A DNA stretch of 64,000 bases from Acanthococcus lagerstroemiae (taxonomy: Eukaryota; Arthropoda; Insecta; Hemiptera; Eriococcidae): positions 36,398,038 through 36,462,037 of the forward strand of contig CM063109.1 in assembly GCA_031841125.1 (NCBI GenBank), given 5' to 3'. Positions 10,233 through 21,800 of this stretch are shown here, one piece after another. The position numbers and the translations under genes are program-made. Every line of letters starts with the position of its first letter. Positions within the stretch are counted from its first letter, which is position 1. The notes below the pieces were generated by a model. It searched no databases. It saw nothing but the letters and a program-made list of their open reading frames with translations, and had not been told where the DNA came from.

Positions 10233-12542
10233 TAGGGATGGGATTTTCATGTCATAAAAATCGTGTTATATGCGCATAATTTATGTTTTTCGCGGTCTGA
10301 AATATGTCAAAAATATTCCTAAAAATCCGACCATATGCCAAAATATGTTCGATAAAAAGGGGGCAATATGGATATCAAAATTCAGGGTGTTTGAAGGGGA
10401 ACAATAATACGACAAAATCAAAACGAAAACTTCCATCATTTATTCGAAAAACGTAAAAAGAAAAATTTATTTTTCATTTTATTTATTTTGTGCTCATAGG
10501 CTCAGTGAGGCATACTATTACTACATACATATATTTTAGGTAAGTGATGTACCTTGTTCACGTCCCTCACCCAGCCACCCATTTCTGGGTATAAGCGTAG
10601 GTCAGATCAACCCATATCTTCCTGTTGGCGGCTTTGTTCGCCCAGTTAGGGCCCGCCACCTCGACCACCTCATCGCTCCACCTTTTCCGTGGCCTCCCGA
10701 CTTTTCTTTTACCATTCACTGGAGTCCAGAAGGTGGCGACCCTATTCCATTTATTTCTGGATTCCCTCGCAACATGCCCTGCATAGTTAAGTTTTAGTTT
10801 TCTAATGGCCGAGACTATGTTTTTTGTTTTTGATCTTTTGAAAATTTCCGGAATATGGACTTTATCCTTGAGTTTTATACCCAAAATACTCCTAAGCATG
10901 GCATGTTGCGTGGTCTCCATTTTTCGGACTTGTTTTGTAGTGCAGGCCCAAGTTTGCGCCCCGTAAGTCAGAACAGGGTAGACAGTACTCTCGAGGATTT
11001 TTATTTTTGAGCTCAGATGTCTTTGAGCCCAGAAAGCCTTCCAGGCATTGGCTCTTCGGATTTTTAGTTGCTTTTTTATTCTGTTTTCTAGTGACATTAT
11101 CTGACCCAAATATTTATATTCCTCGACTACCTCGATTTTGTTACCATCTACGAAGATATCCCTAAATTGATTAATATTTGTTATAATTTTGGTTTTGTCA
11201 TAATTGATTGAAAGACCCATCTCCTTGCTTTCTCTCCTCAAGTCCTCCGCCATTGCTTCGAGTTCCCCACTATTTTTCCCAATTAGGACAATATCATCTG
11301 CAAATCTTAGATTGTTTAGGTATTTATATTCGCCGAAAGTGCTATTTTGCCCCATTACTAGTCCCTTCCCTCTCCAATCAACTTTTCTAAAAATTTCCTC
11401 CAGAACCGCATTGAAGATATTGGGTGATAATGGGTCCCCCTGTTTGACCCCTCTCCTGATTTTAAACTTCTCCTCATTCCCTTCTAGTTTGATTATGGCT
11501 TCCGATTTAGCATATAGTTCTTTCAGTAACCTAACAATTTTGAAGTGTATTCCTTGTCTCATAAGACTCACCCAGATTTTATCATGATATAAAGAATCGA
11601 AAGCTTTATGAAAGTCAATGAACATCACTGCTATTTTTGATTGAAATTCGGTAGTTTTTTCGAAAGTTTGCCCTAAAGTGTGAATATGGTCAATAGTACC
11701 AAAGTTTTTTCTAAAGCCGGCCTGCTCGTTTGGTTGTTGTGCATCCAGCACAGGGTAAATCTTTTGTTTTAGGATTTTCATAAATGCCTTACAAACATTA
11801 GAAGACAAGCTGATAGGACGGTAATTGTTAATCACTGCTAAAAAGAAAAAAACAAATGTTTAAATCATATTATTTCAATATTGTAAAATATTAGCGATCA
11901 CCATATGCATTCTAATAGTCTCGACAGTCATACGCTGGCAATTTTCTCGTAGAAGACCCTTATGATTAAAATCAAAGAAATTAAAAAAATAAAAAATAAA
12001 ATTAATTTAAAAGTAATTAAAATTATTTTATAAAATTTTTGGAATTAAAGGAATTTTTATTGTAGAAATTTTTTATTAAATGTTTAAAAATGATTAAAAT
12101 AAAAGAAATTAAAAGAATAATAAATAAAATTAATTTAAAAGTAATTAAAATTATTTATACACGGTAAACAATCGTTCCACTTCGCAAGAAACAAAAAATC
12201 ACAGAAAAATATCGATTTTTTTTCTCCCAGGAGCAGATTTTGTCTAAAAGCCAATTTTTCAATTTTTTTTTGTCTTTGAAAAAGTGGATTTTCGAGTATA
12301 TTGCGAAAAATGTCGTGAAAATGGAAAAATGGGTAAAATATGCCCAAAATATGTCAATAAACGGTTAAAAACACCAAAAACATGCAAATTTATGCCTTTT
12401 ACAAAAAGTATTAAAAATATGCTCCTACAAATTGCGCTCATTTTACTCGGAATTAATTTTATGGTTCGCGAAGATATTGTAAATATTCCTAACGGTAATC
12501 AACCAAAAAAAAATATGTCAAAACATAAAAATCCCATCCCTA
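10233..12542. mobile_element. hAT-like TIR element, split by an RTE insertion
   Basis: Ends TAGGGATGGGATTTTCATG and (inverted) TAGGGATGGGATTTTTATG are flanked by CTATTGAT (10225-10232) and TTAATGAT (12543-12550), 6 of 8 matching. Near both ends are repeated ATATGCCAAAATATG-type motifs like those in 1393-2001. The middle is occupied by an antisense RTE reverse transcriptase (10567-11835), so what remains of the host element is short and non-coding. Confidence 0.7.
10567..11835 (-). CDS. RTE-clade non-LTR retrotransposon reverse transcriptase (5'-truncated)
   Basis: An uninterrupted 422-codon frame covers most of an RTE-type reverse transcriptase. It opens at the NNYRPISL motif (residues 3-10), followed by NEQAGFRKNFGTIDHIHTL (36-54), MFIDFHKAF with the first catalytic aspartate (D74), GVKQGDPLSPNIFN (129-142) and the FADD catalytic box (178-181). 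A C-terminal region with AGHVARE and GRPRKRW blocks follows. There is no ATG: the frame begins at GTG inside the conserved domain, so the endonuclease half is missing, as in 5'-truncated target-primed insertions. Absence of stops suggests a fairly recent insertion. The enzyme would copy its own RNA at a nicked chromosomal site, but this copy cannot be autonomous. Confidence 0.9.
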   Translation of the reverse strand: MINNYRPISLSSNVCKAFMKILKQKIYPVLDAQQPNEQAGFRKNFGTIDHIHTLGQTFEKTTEFQSKIAVMFIDFHKAFDSLYHDKIWVSLMRQGIHFKIVRLLKELYAKSEAIIKLEGNEEKFKIRRGVKQGDPLSPNIFNAVLEEIFRKVDWRGKGLVMGQNSTFGEYKYLNNLRFADDIVLIGKNSGELEAMAEDLRRESKEMGLSINYDKTKIITNINQFRDIFVDGNKIEVVEEYKYLGQIMSLENRIKKQLKIRRANAWKAFWAQRHLSSKIKILESTVYPVLTYGAQTWACTTKQVRKMETTQHAMLRSILGIKLKDKVHIPEIFKRSKTKNIVSAIRKLKLNYAGHVARESRNKWNRVATFWTPVNGKRKVGRPRKRWSDEVVEVAGPNWANKAANRKIWVDLTYAYTQKWVAG

Positions 12543-12580
12543 TTAATGATGCACAGAAACAAAACAAAACAAGAAAAAAA

Positions 12581-12638
12581 AATGAAAAGCTTATGAGGTA
12601 GCGATCGCTACCTCCGCTACCCTATGCGGGCGCCCATG
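12581..12638. repeat. Dispersed repeat, copy 2 (GGGCGCCCGC type)
   Basis: Inverted partner of 4343-4400: GCTTATGAGGTAGC at one end, GCGGGCGCCCATG at the other. It lies just outside the right end of the TIR element 10233-12542. Confidence 0.6.
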
Positions 12639-12639
12639 T

Positions 12640-13488
12640 TGATAAATGTGGATTTGTGAATTAGTTTGAGCCTGTAAAAGTTGGAGAAGGATATTTAAAA
12701 TGGATTCAAGTAGGAATTATACGATATTTTCACCTAATAATTTTTAAATTCGACAAAAACAGAACTAGTACAGTATCTCTCATCTTGCTACTTTGTGACA
12801 CCTGTAGAAAACACTAATACTGATGAGCTGAAACGACTGTACTAGTTTTGTGACAATTGATAAAGCGCATTCATTTTCATTCATTTTCATTTGTTTCCTA
12901 GAAAGAAAGAAAAAAATTGATTAATATTATTCTCCGAATAAATTGAAAAAAGCGATCAGAGCAGTCATGGAAGTACAATAACAGACAACAGAAGAACTTA
13001 ATTCATTGCCAAAATACTACATTTAAAAAATGAGAAGTTTATTGGGAAATTTTTGAGAACCGCGGATACTCGAGAACACGCTGGATATATAAATATAAGT
13101 ATCCAGTCATCGACGACATTGCCAGCTTAAATTTCACTCAGATAAAGAAAACATAACTTACCTAACCCAGAAAATTATGGTAAAAGAGGTCTCGTAAAAT
13201 TCGCGATTAATCATAAACAATTAAATTCTTTGTAAGTAATTTTCGACAATAAATAGGTACAAACTTTTTTTAATTGTCTTGTCTTGTTAATGCATGAGTC
13301 TTACTCCATTTTTAGTGAATTTTCCCCTGAAATAATAAAAATAGCAGAGAAAGTTCTGATGTTCAGTTTTAAATGCTGGGAGAGAAAGTGTCACAAATTT
13401 GTTCCAACCATGTCAAAGTGAGTTGTCCCGTGGTGTATCACAATCTAGTGCATTATTATCAAAAAACTAAGGCAAGTGGTGTCACAAA
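12640..13488. other. No gene recognised
   Basis: AT-rich DNA. A TGTCACAAA-like string recurs here and again near 14225 and 14410, perhaps marking an older repeat into which the element at 13489-14220 inserted. No coding signal was found. Confidence 0.4.
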
Positions 13489-14220
13489 TAGGGATGTGCC
13501 TTGGAAAGAAATTTATACATTTTTCCAAATAAATGTCTTTCCGGAAAGAAATAATAAAAATTTATAGAAACTGGAAATTTTCAAATTTTTCTATGAAAAC
13601 ACACTGTTCTTTCATGTACACACCTTCTTTGATGAAAATCTGAGCCATTAAATTAAGATTAAAGCTATTTAACTATCTTTTGCTCTCGAGTTGAGTGTAA
13701 AACTATGGAAGCAGTTCTCGATTAAACCTCATTCAACAAGTAAGGGAGTTCTATGTCAAAAATTCTCCAATACTTAATGGATTCAACTGAACTAATTAAA
13801 GTCCAGTATAGTAGCTAGGAAATGGAATAAAAATTGATTCTTCAGTCTTCACTTGGTACCTATTTTTGTGAAATAATTTTTAAAAATGATAATAATTCGT
13901 ATTATTCTCTCTCAGGAAGAATTACAATGTCTAGAATGTACAATGTACGAGAAGAAGAATAATTATCAGTTAGACTTTTTTTGTGGTAGTAGGTAGTAGT
14001 ACACTTAGGATCTAGAAAGGAAAAAATATGAATTCCAATAATATACATCATCTTCTACAATGTTCTAAAGCTTATTACCGATTGTCTTGAATTCATCAGT
14101 GTGAAAACTCTAAAAGAAAAAAATGGAAATTTTGGAAAGAAATAAAAGATATATTTCATTCCAAAAATTTCTTACTTTTCCAAGTAATATTTCCGGAAAT
14201 ATTTCCGAGACACATCCCTA
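13489..14220. mobile_element. hAT-like non-autonomous element
   Basis: Left end TAGGGATGTGCCTTGGAAAG and right end CTTTTCC...GACACATCCCTA; the outer 10 bp TAGGGATGTG are perfectly inverted. Flanking octamers GTCACAAA (13481-13488) and GTCACAAT (14221-14228) agree at 7 of 8. Subterminal GGAAAGAAAT/TTTTCC motifs repeat near both ends. No transposase. Confidence 0.8.
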
Positions 14221-15762
14221 GTCACAATGTAGTACTTTTCAAATTCTTCGCTATTCTTAAAAATAATTACATATCAAAAAATCTTTAACTGAATTGAATT
14301 AAATTTCTGAAATCTATACATATTAATCTACCTATATTTCCATCATCAACTATTTATACATATTTGTGATGTGAAATATGACGAAGTGGAGTGAAAAGTT
14401 TCCTTAAAGTGTCACAAACTAGTGCTGTTATCTTATTTTTTATAAACTAAAAATTTGCCGATTTCTTAATTGAAATAAATAAACAAACAAACAAACAAAC
14501 AGTCATAAAGATGAAAAACTTAAATGAACAGTTTCAAAATTTGCGACTGCCAAATTATTGGGGAGGTGTTTCACCCCCCCCCTACAGTTTCGTCCCAATC
14601 TACCCTTGAACACGGGGAGAAAAGACTGGTCTCATCATATGAGGATTCCACTTGTTGATTTGTTTTGATGACTGTTTTAATTTATTGGAAGTCAATTTTA
14701 CAGAAAAATTATTTCCGTAGGCATTTACCTGCAAATAAATTCTTCAAAATTCAAAATATCGAATCATCGCCCGTACATTTCTTATGGGAGCGATTAATTT
14801 GATCACTCAAACTAGACAGGTTCTTAGCTCTGCCGCTAGTGTCGCTAGGTGTTAGCCACTTAAATCTCGTGTCCCAATTTGATCTAATGGTTGTTATTAT
14901 CTTCTTTTTTTTTTTAATTTAATCATCTGGCAAAGATAACAGATCAAGGCGATCTGCGGCGTATTTTCTTTATACGGCAAATGGGAGTATTAAGCGAAGT
15001 GAAATCGTCATATTCGGTCTCGGCAGGTTCAGTTTAATTAATGTGAGTGCACTGACGCACTTTTGAATTCTATGTGAGTACATCGGTCCCCGAGCACCCT
15101 CGAAAGTCGACACGTATGGAACCCCACGACCATTTTCCCCTTTCGCAATAAGAAATGTGGTTTTAACGTGATGACGAATGACTAGCTAAGCTCTTCTAAC
15201 TACTGACAACGTCGTATAGGAAGGTATCAGTCCGGGGGGAGGGGGTTGTTAGTGGACACATATCCATTCAGTCATCCTCTTGCTGTAATTAATGTGCTGA
15301 AAATACATTCTGAAGTACTCTTTTTGACAATGTTGGTGGTTCTAAGCCGAACCCTCTCCCATTCCTATACCGTTGTGTACAATGAAATGTTTTTTTAACT
15401 CCTGTTTCATTTTGTTTTTCCTAAAATCATACTATCTCGATATTCGGATACTTGTTGATAAATCGACTCCCTTCTCGTTCGAAACAAGTTACGTTCAAGG
15501 AAAATATTAATTTTCCGATGACAGGTTTGTGACTTCGGGAGCGGGTGCTCCACTTATGCTGCCTTAAACAAGCGGCTACATCGACCGCGTGTATCATATC
15601 CACAAGTGGGATGGTAGAAAGTCCGCATGTTTGGTCAAACTCTCGTGCTGTTTCATATGCGAGCATTTAAATCGCATTGAGTGCAGTGAGTAGCACATCT
15701 CGTCGCTCGCCTTTTTTTTTAAACTCTGTTTTTTAAGTTCCTAGAAGTGAAATTATTTAATC
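14221..15762. other. Intergenic region and OBP 5' flank
   Basis: Non-coding upstream DNA of the OBP gene. It contains an AAAC microsatellite at about 14485-14502, a C run at 14573-14582 and a copy of a dispersed repeat at 15225-15350. A TTTAAA box at 15667-15672, about 90 bp before the start codon, is the only weak core-promoter-like string I can point to; the transcription start is not determinable. Confidence 0.35.
15225..15350. repeat. Dispersed repeat family A, copy 1
   Basis: A block with TGTAATTAATGTGCTGAAAA and a following ACATTCTGAAGTACTCTTTTT shares order and sequence with 33460-33590 and 45650-45745. G-rich DNA precedes it. Probably one end of an unrecognised transposon. Confidence 0.6.
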
Positions 15763-15855
15763 ATGTTTCATATACCATGTAAACTGTGTATCATAACCGT
15801 TAGTTTTGTGTCGTTAACGTTGTTCGTAAATTGTGAAGGTGAAGTACCGGCGAAA
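15763..15855 (+). CDS. Obp: OBP exon 1 (signal peptide)
   Basis: Begins at ATG (MFHIPCKLC...) with a hydrophobic run IITVSFVSLTLFV at residues 10-22, then ends EGEVPAK before GTAAGT, a perfect donor. A signal peptidase site near N23-C24-E25 is plausible. This start is chosen because the frame upstream gives no other ATG next to a hydrophobic leader and the downstream donor is phase 0, matching exon 2. Confidence 0.82.
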
Positions 15856-18800
15856 GTAAGTTCTTTAAGTTTTCCAAATTGGACTTGCGCTAAATCGACC
15901 TTCAATTGATAATAATGGGGTAACATGAACAATCAATCGAAACTAGTATTTTGGATTTCGTTCGCTTTCGAAATTTCCTGTTCTAGTGTTGCTGAAACAG
16001 AGCGAAAGAAATCGATAAAAGTTACAGTAAAATTCTTTAAACTTCCATTTTCATCCGACTTTTTTTTAAATATTTAAATTTGAGATTGAGAATCCACCCT
16101 CGCCCTTTTTTCTTCTGACCTCTGGAATATACTGAATGTATTATTGAGCCTTATTTCAAATAGGCATCGAAAAGTCAATGTTATACAAGTTATAGAGAAA
16201 AGACATTCAAGTAATGTCGGTTGCCGATTTGATTTAAAAGAGTGTTAATCTTGTGACTTGAAATTCTGCCACTAATCCCCTCGTAACAGCAGTAGTCCTC
16301 TGGGAATGCCGAACCTATGATATATTAAATCTGTAACTGTCCATTACTGTCCATTTTGACAGTATGAGTGATGTGAATTTCTTAAAACTCATTTAAACTC
16401 TCGAATTATTGTTTAACGTAAGTCTCATTTTGTAATATTCACGAAAAAAGAGGCAAAGGTAAAGACTTATTTTTTCTGTTGGTTTGTTGGTTAAAAGTTT
16501 TGTTTTGTCCCGAGTTTGCCCCCTGCCCTATAAACTAGATCTGTAGTCGCATGAATTTCCAGATCATAACATTTACTCCCACGGTAGCACCGATTATTGT
16601 CCAGAGTCGTAATAGGAACGTAGTTAAGAATTTTTTCTGAAAGGGCAAAAATTGTTAAATTCCCAACCGACTCGAGTAAAAATTCCCAAGTATCGAAATT
16701 TGTTTGTATTGGCTGAAAAAAAAATTTTAACTTGTTGGATTTTATCAACTTTTGATCCATCTACTAAAATTTTCCAACTCCGGCGGAGGCTTGGGGGGAC
16801 AGGCTGCACCCGTGTTCCCTTATCTTCGTCTTTGAAAGTGGATTCCGTGTATTTCAATTTTGGTCTTTTGACCAAGACGTTTATATTTGTGGTACCCAAT
16901 AAGATTCTATTCAATTAAAATTACTGCATGTTTTACTTCATAATCAGAAGAGTCAATGAGCAAATACGCTGGACTACCAATATTGGAAATCCTGGTGGCA
17001 GGGTTTGGTACTTCATGTATTTCATTCACTCCGTGTGTTTTCGCTGTATCTACATTACTAAATTATCATAGTAATAAACCCTGCCGCTAGATGTTGAGTC
17101 CAAAAGATTTTAAGTGAAGTTTCCGATATTGGTTGTCCAGTGTATTTCAATGAGGGCTTCCAAAACTAGAGCACCCAGAAACACCCGAAGTGCTGAGATC
17201 CGTCATTTTGAGTCGCTTGTTGCCCGACGATTCACAATTCATTACGCGGAACGAATTGTGAATCGTCGAGCACCAAGCGACTCAAGATGGCGGATGTTAG
17301 TGCTCGGTGTTTCTAGGTGCTCTATACTAAAACTAGAGTGCCATATAATAGAATATGTTAAGCGGTCATTTTGATTTGCTGTGCAACCCCGATCTTTGTC
17401 GCGGGCAGCCTCGACCGTCACCCGTGACGCGTTCGCTCACCGACGGAAAAAATAAGAATAAAAATGGTGGCTTAGAATATTCGAGTTTATATAGCACTCT
17501 GCTGAAATAAGGTTCCAACCTTGCAATATTATCATACTTGAAGAAACTTCTACATAAACTGTCAAATCTTAGAACGGAAGAACGAGTAAACTTTCTTAAC
17601 TGAACTATCTGTGACCTCTTCTACTGGTGGTGCACTAATTGGGAATGTTTGATCAAATACTTCAAATTTCCGTTCAAAGGCTAGTGATATTAGGGTTTTA
17701 TGGTTCCACATAGGTACAATCAATCCGCCATTTTGAGTGCAGAATATTAGTTCTAAAATCTACCATGCCTAAAAAATTTCCAGCACTAAAGCGAAAATAT
17801 CCACTAGATATCGCCTAGCCAATTATTGATGCAATGATACAAGAGTAATAACAGTATCATGTAAGAGGTGTTAGATTCGACTGCGATATCTTAACCTAAT
17901 CACGTCAAATTTCACGAATCATAAATACGTGTAAATGTTGATAAAACAGTCCATGTAATAAATAGTTTAAAAAAAAAATTGAAATTGCGATTCAAGTTTT
18001 GGATTTTACTTTTCAAATATACCTACCTTAAACTATATGGCAATTACTATTATCCGTTCTGATTATTCACTCTAAAAATTTTCTGAATACATAACACCAA
18101 TCTTCAAATCGCGAAATAAGAAAAATCACTTGCATTATTTTGATAAGGTACCTACTTAGTGTTCGTTTCCAGATAGAATCCCAAACGTCTATCAAAATTT
18201 CGAACAAGTTTCAAGTTTTTGAGACATAACGTCTATTTTTGAATTAGGTCTACATTCAAAATGGCAGAGATTGAATCCATGTGAAAGTGTAAAGCGCAAG
18301 CGGTACATAGAAGTACCACCGACTACGAATGCCAGCAGGGTAGGCAAATGCTCGAGCATTTTCTCTCTAAGGTGCTACAACTGCGCCAATCAATTCAGAA
18401 AAAATCTTAGAAATAAACTGAATTTGATGACTGTTCAGTTCATTTTCCGCAGCATTTACATCTAAAGTTGAATTTTCATCTGCTTTTGAGAAATTGCAAA
18501 TTTACTACTATACCTAGGTAGTAGTTTTAATCAGAGGCGAGCAAGATCAATCATTCAGATAAAAAAGGAGAAGATCGCGATCTTAAGATCGTTCAGATCG
18601 CCATCTCTTGCGATCTGATAAGCTGGGATCTTCTTCTGATTTCCGACCAACTTGGCGGACCGTAAAAGATTATTAAATATAGATTAGCAACAGATAAACT
18701 GTAAATTCATGAATAGGTAAAAATAGAACCAATCCCTCCCCTTCGGAAAGTTGTTTCAGTTACGTCTCTGATTCCGCTAACTTACCCAGCAGGTATAATA

Positions 18801-21800
18801 TTGTGAGTACGAGTATACAATAAACTACCCACAACCTAATTGTTTTTTGAAGGACTTGAATACGAAATTATCGATGGAAGAAACATGTAGATGGAAGTAA
18901 GGTACGCGACTGGGGGTTGAGTGCTTGGGAAATTAACAGATTAAGGATGCTAAGCTAATAAGTTACCCATATCGATCATCTACACAGAGGATTATAACGA
19001 GGCTGTTGTACTCTTGTGTATACCATACATGTGCCACCAATGACACTAACTTAGGTTGTACTACCTATAGTAGAGCGCCTACCTGAATATTGGTGGGTTG
19101 ACAGTGTAAGAATGTATGTACAATACATCTTCCATCAGATGACGCTATAAAACGAGTTGTGATAATCAGTATACGATCAAGTATATGTGGGTACTTATTA
19201 TCTTACTCAATGCTTTTGTTGTTTTGTGTTTTTTTTAGGTATCACAACGATGCAAAACGCCAACCATAGCTCCTCAAAAATTAGAACGAATTATAGGACA
19301 ATGTCAAGAAGAAATAAAGACTTTATTACTTCAAGGTAATTTTTAATACATATTTTAAACAATACTATCCGAATGATAATGCCGAATTTGCGGCATCTTA
19401 ATCAGCCTTGACCCCCCTCCCTTCGTTCAGCCCGTAGTTTGGGCCAGACAACGAAAATTTTCCTATCATATTTTGGGCATTTAAAAACTGTGTAGGCAAA
19501 CTTTGCGGAATCTAGACGAGCGATCTGGCAATACCGCAGTATTTCCTTTGTGTTTATGTGAAGAAAATCTCACATCCCACTTCAGTAGAATTTTTAGTAA
19601 GTAGACTAGCTGAACAACAGCGAGTACCGTCTTTATCAGTTTTACAGATCCGCGCAGTGTTGCCAACTTTTTTTCCCCATACAGAGCTAGACTGCCTTTC
19701 AAATGTGCTAAATGGGTGCTAAATCGCCTCCCAAAAAATGCTAAAAATGGATGCCAAATGGAATATCTATTTTTTGCTACTTGAAAACAGAAAAAACATG
19801 AAAAGTCCGCCAAAAGTAGGATGCTAAACTTCGAATAACATGCTAAATTAGATTTAATTTGGTATAATTTTGGAATTCTAATGGTAGAAAATAGAAAGGA
19901 ACCAGTCCAGTCAGTTCTCTGACATTTTTTTGCTTAAAAAAAGAATTATGCTAAAATTCTATAATATGCTGAATTCAGATGTAACTATGCCGAAGAAAGA
20001 TGCTAGATTCCAGATTAAACATTTTGGAATACTGTAAAATTGAATTATGCCAAATCTAGCATCAATTATGCTAAGTTGGCAACACTGGATCCATCCGCGT
20101 CATGCTTGGTTTAGGCCTGGTAACAAAAATATTCTCCGCGTGTTTTGGGCAGTGAACAATAATCACGGTAGTAAACTCGAAAGGGATTTGGGCGATTAAT
20201 CTGACAACACCGCAATGATTGTTTACATTTAAGAAAATCTCAAATCACCTCAAGTCCTCAGGTCAGGATAGCGAGGTGTTTTAGTGTGCAGATATTTACA
20301 AGTTGGTACTTGTTGAAGACTTTATTTCCCTCGTGTGTGGAATCTAAAACCTCCAACCATTTGGAACTCGATCATTGTACATACATATACCTCTAGCTCT
20401 CAATGATGGCGGGCCATAGTTTTTGCGTTCTCGAAGTTTTCACTGGTTTGAGACAGGGCCGGATTTAGGGGTGGATCCGGTACCCAAGCCACTGAAGGCC
20501 CCATCAAATGAAGAATAATTATTTAAAATAATATCACCGATCGATTACCCATATGCACGAAAAATGCCGACTTTTAAAACAAATTCCCTGGAAAATTACC
20601 TATCCTAAAAAGTGGAGAGGAGACTCCAATAATCTTAGGTCCCAGGGTCAAAAAATCCTAAATCCGACCCAGGTGCGAGATTCATGTAGAAGATGTGTAA
20701 TAATCTAAACATATGAGTATACCGGTAACATGAATAATTTTCCAAATTCAGACCCGTAGCGTGATCGCTTTTTCAAAGTTGACAGCGATTTTTTCAGGGT
20801 GGACGGCGCAACATTTTGCAAGGTAACGTGAACAAAAAACTAAAGAAAAACAACTTTAAACCTCTTTTCCTTTTGGTTTTTAAACAAAACTAAATGTTCA
20901 TAGCATGAAATGTGACTAGCAACATTTCTCTTCATAGTTTATTTTCAAGAGCTTTTTAAGAAAAAAATGAGTGAAAAATGCCCCGGTGAGCAACCAATTG
21001 TCTCAGGATGGTCTGAGACTCCACCCTCAGATACTACGAGCCTGCCCCAGCTCAGGAGTTCTATGGTTCCGAAACGAGCGAATGGTCTTCGTCTCTCGTG
21101 TTCAATATAATCGCTTAGAGACCAAGATACAGTAGGAACAGCACCTATTCTAAGCTTTTTTTGGAGTGGCCCAAATCAGAAAATGGCCAGTTTAATTTTT
21201 TTTTGCTTTTAATCCCCCCCCCCCCCAACAAAAAATCTAATTTCAAATATGTGATATTTTTGATCAAAAAGTTATAAAAATAATTACCTACGGCAGACAA
21301 CGTATCTTTTCGCCAACACATTTCTTTTTCAAAACTTTTGTTTACCTTCTATTTGTGTCTGCCGAATCCAGTTTTACCTGATGCTTGAAATCTGTATCCT
21401 CTATTTACATTGAGAATACGTACATTTCAAACGCAACAATGAAAATTACCAAACGTATGTACTTTCGTTGGAAACCAGTTCAAGACTCGAACTAGTTTAC
21501 CGGCACGCTGTTCGATTATTACGAAACTGATAGTGACCATCTAAATGACTGAAATAGCCTTAGGACTTCGGTATTGCGGTTTTAATTTTCACTTCATTCT
21601 GGACACTCATCAATTACCACCAGGGTACTAGAAACGGGGGGTATAATCAACGTTCTCCATGCTTGTTTCTGGCGTTCTCATTGACGAAGAAATTAAATGA
21701 AATTGAGACGAAAACTTCCTGAAATATATCGTAAACCAACTGTACACAATCATTCAAAGATAACATCAGAAACAAACATGGCGGACGTCGATTATACCCC

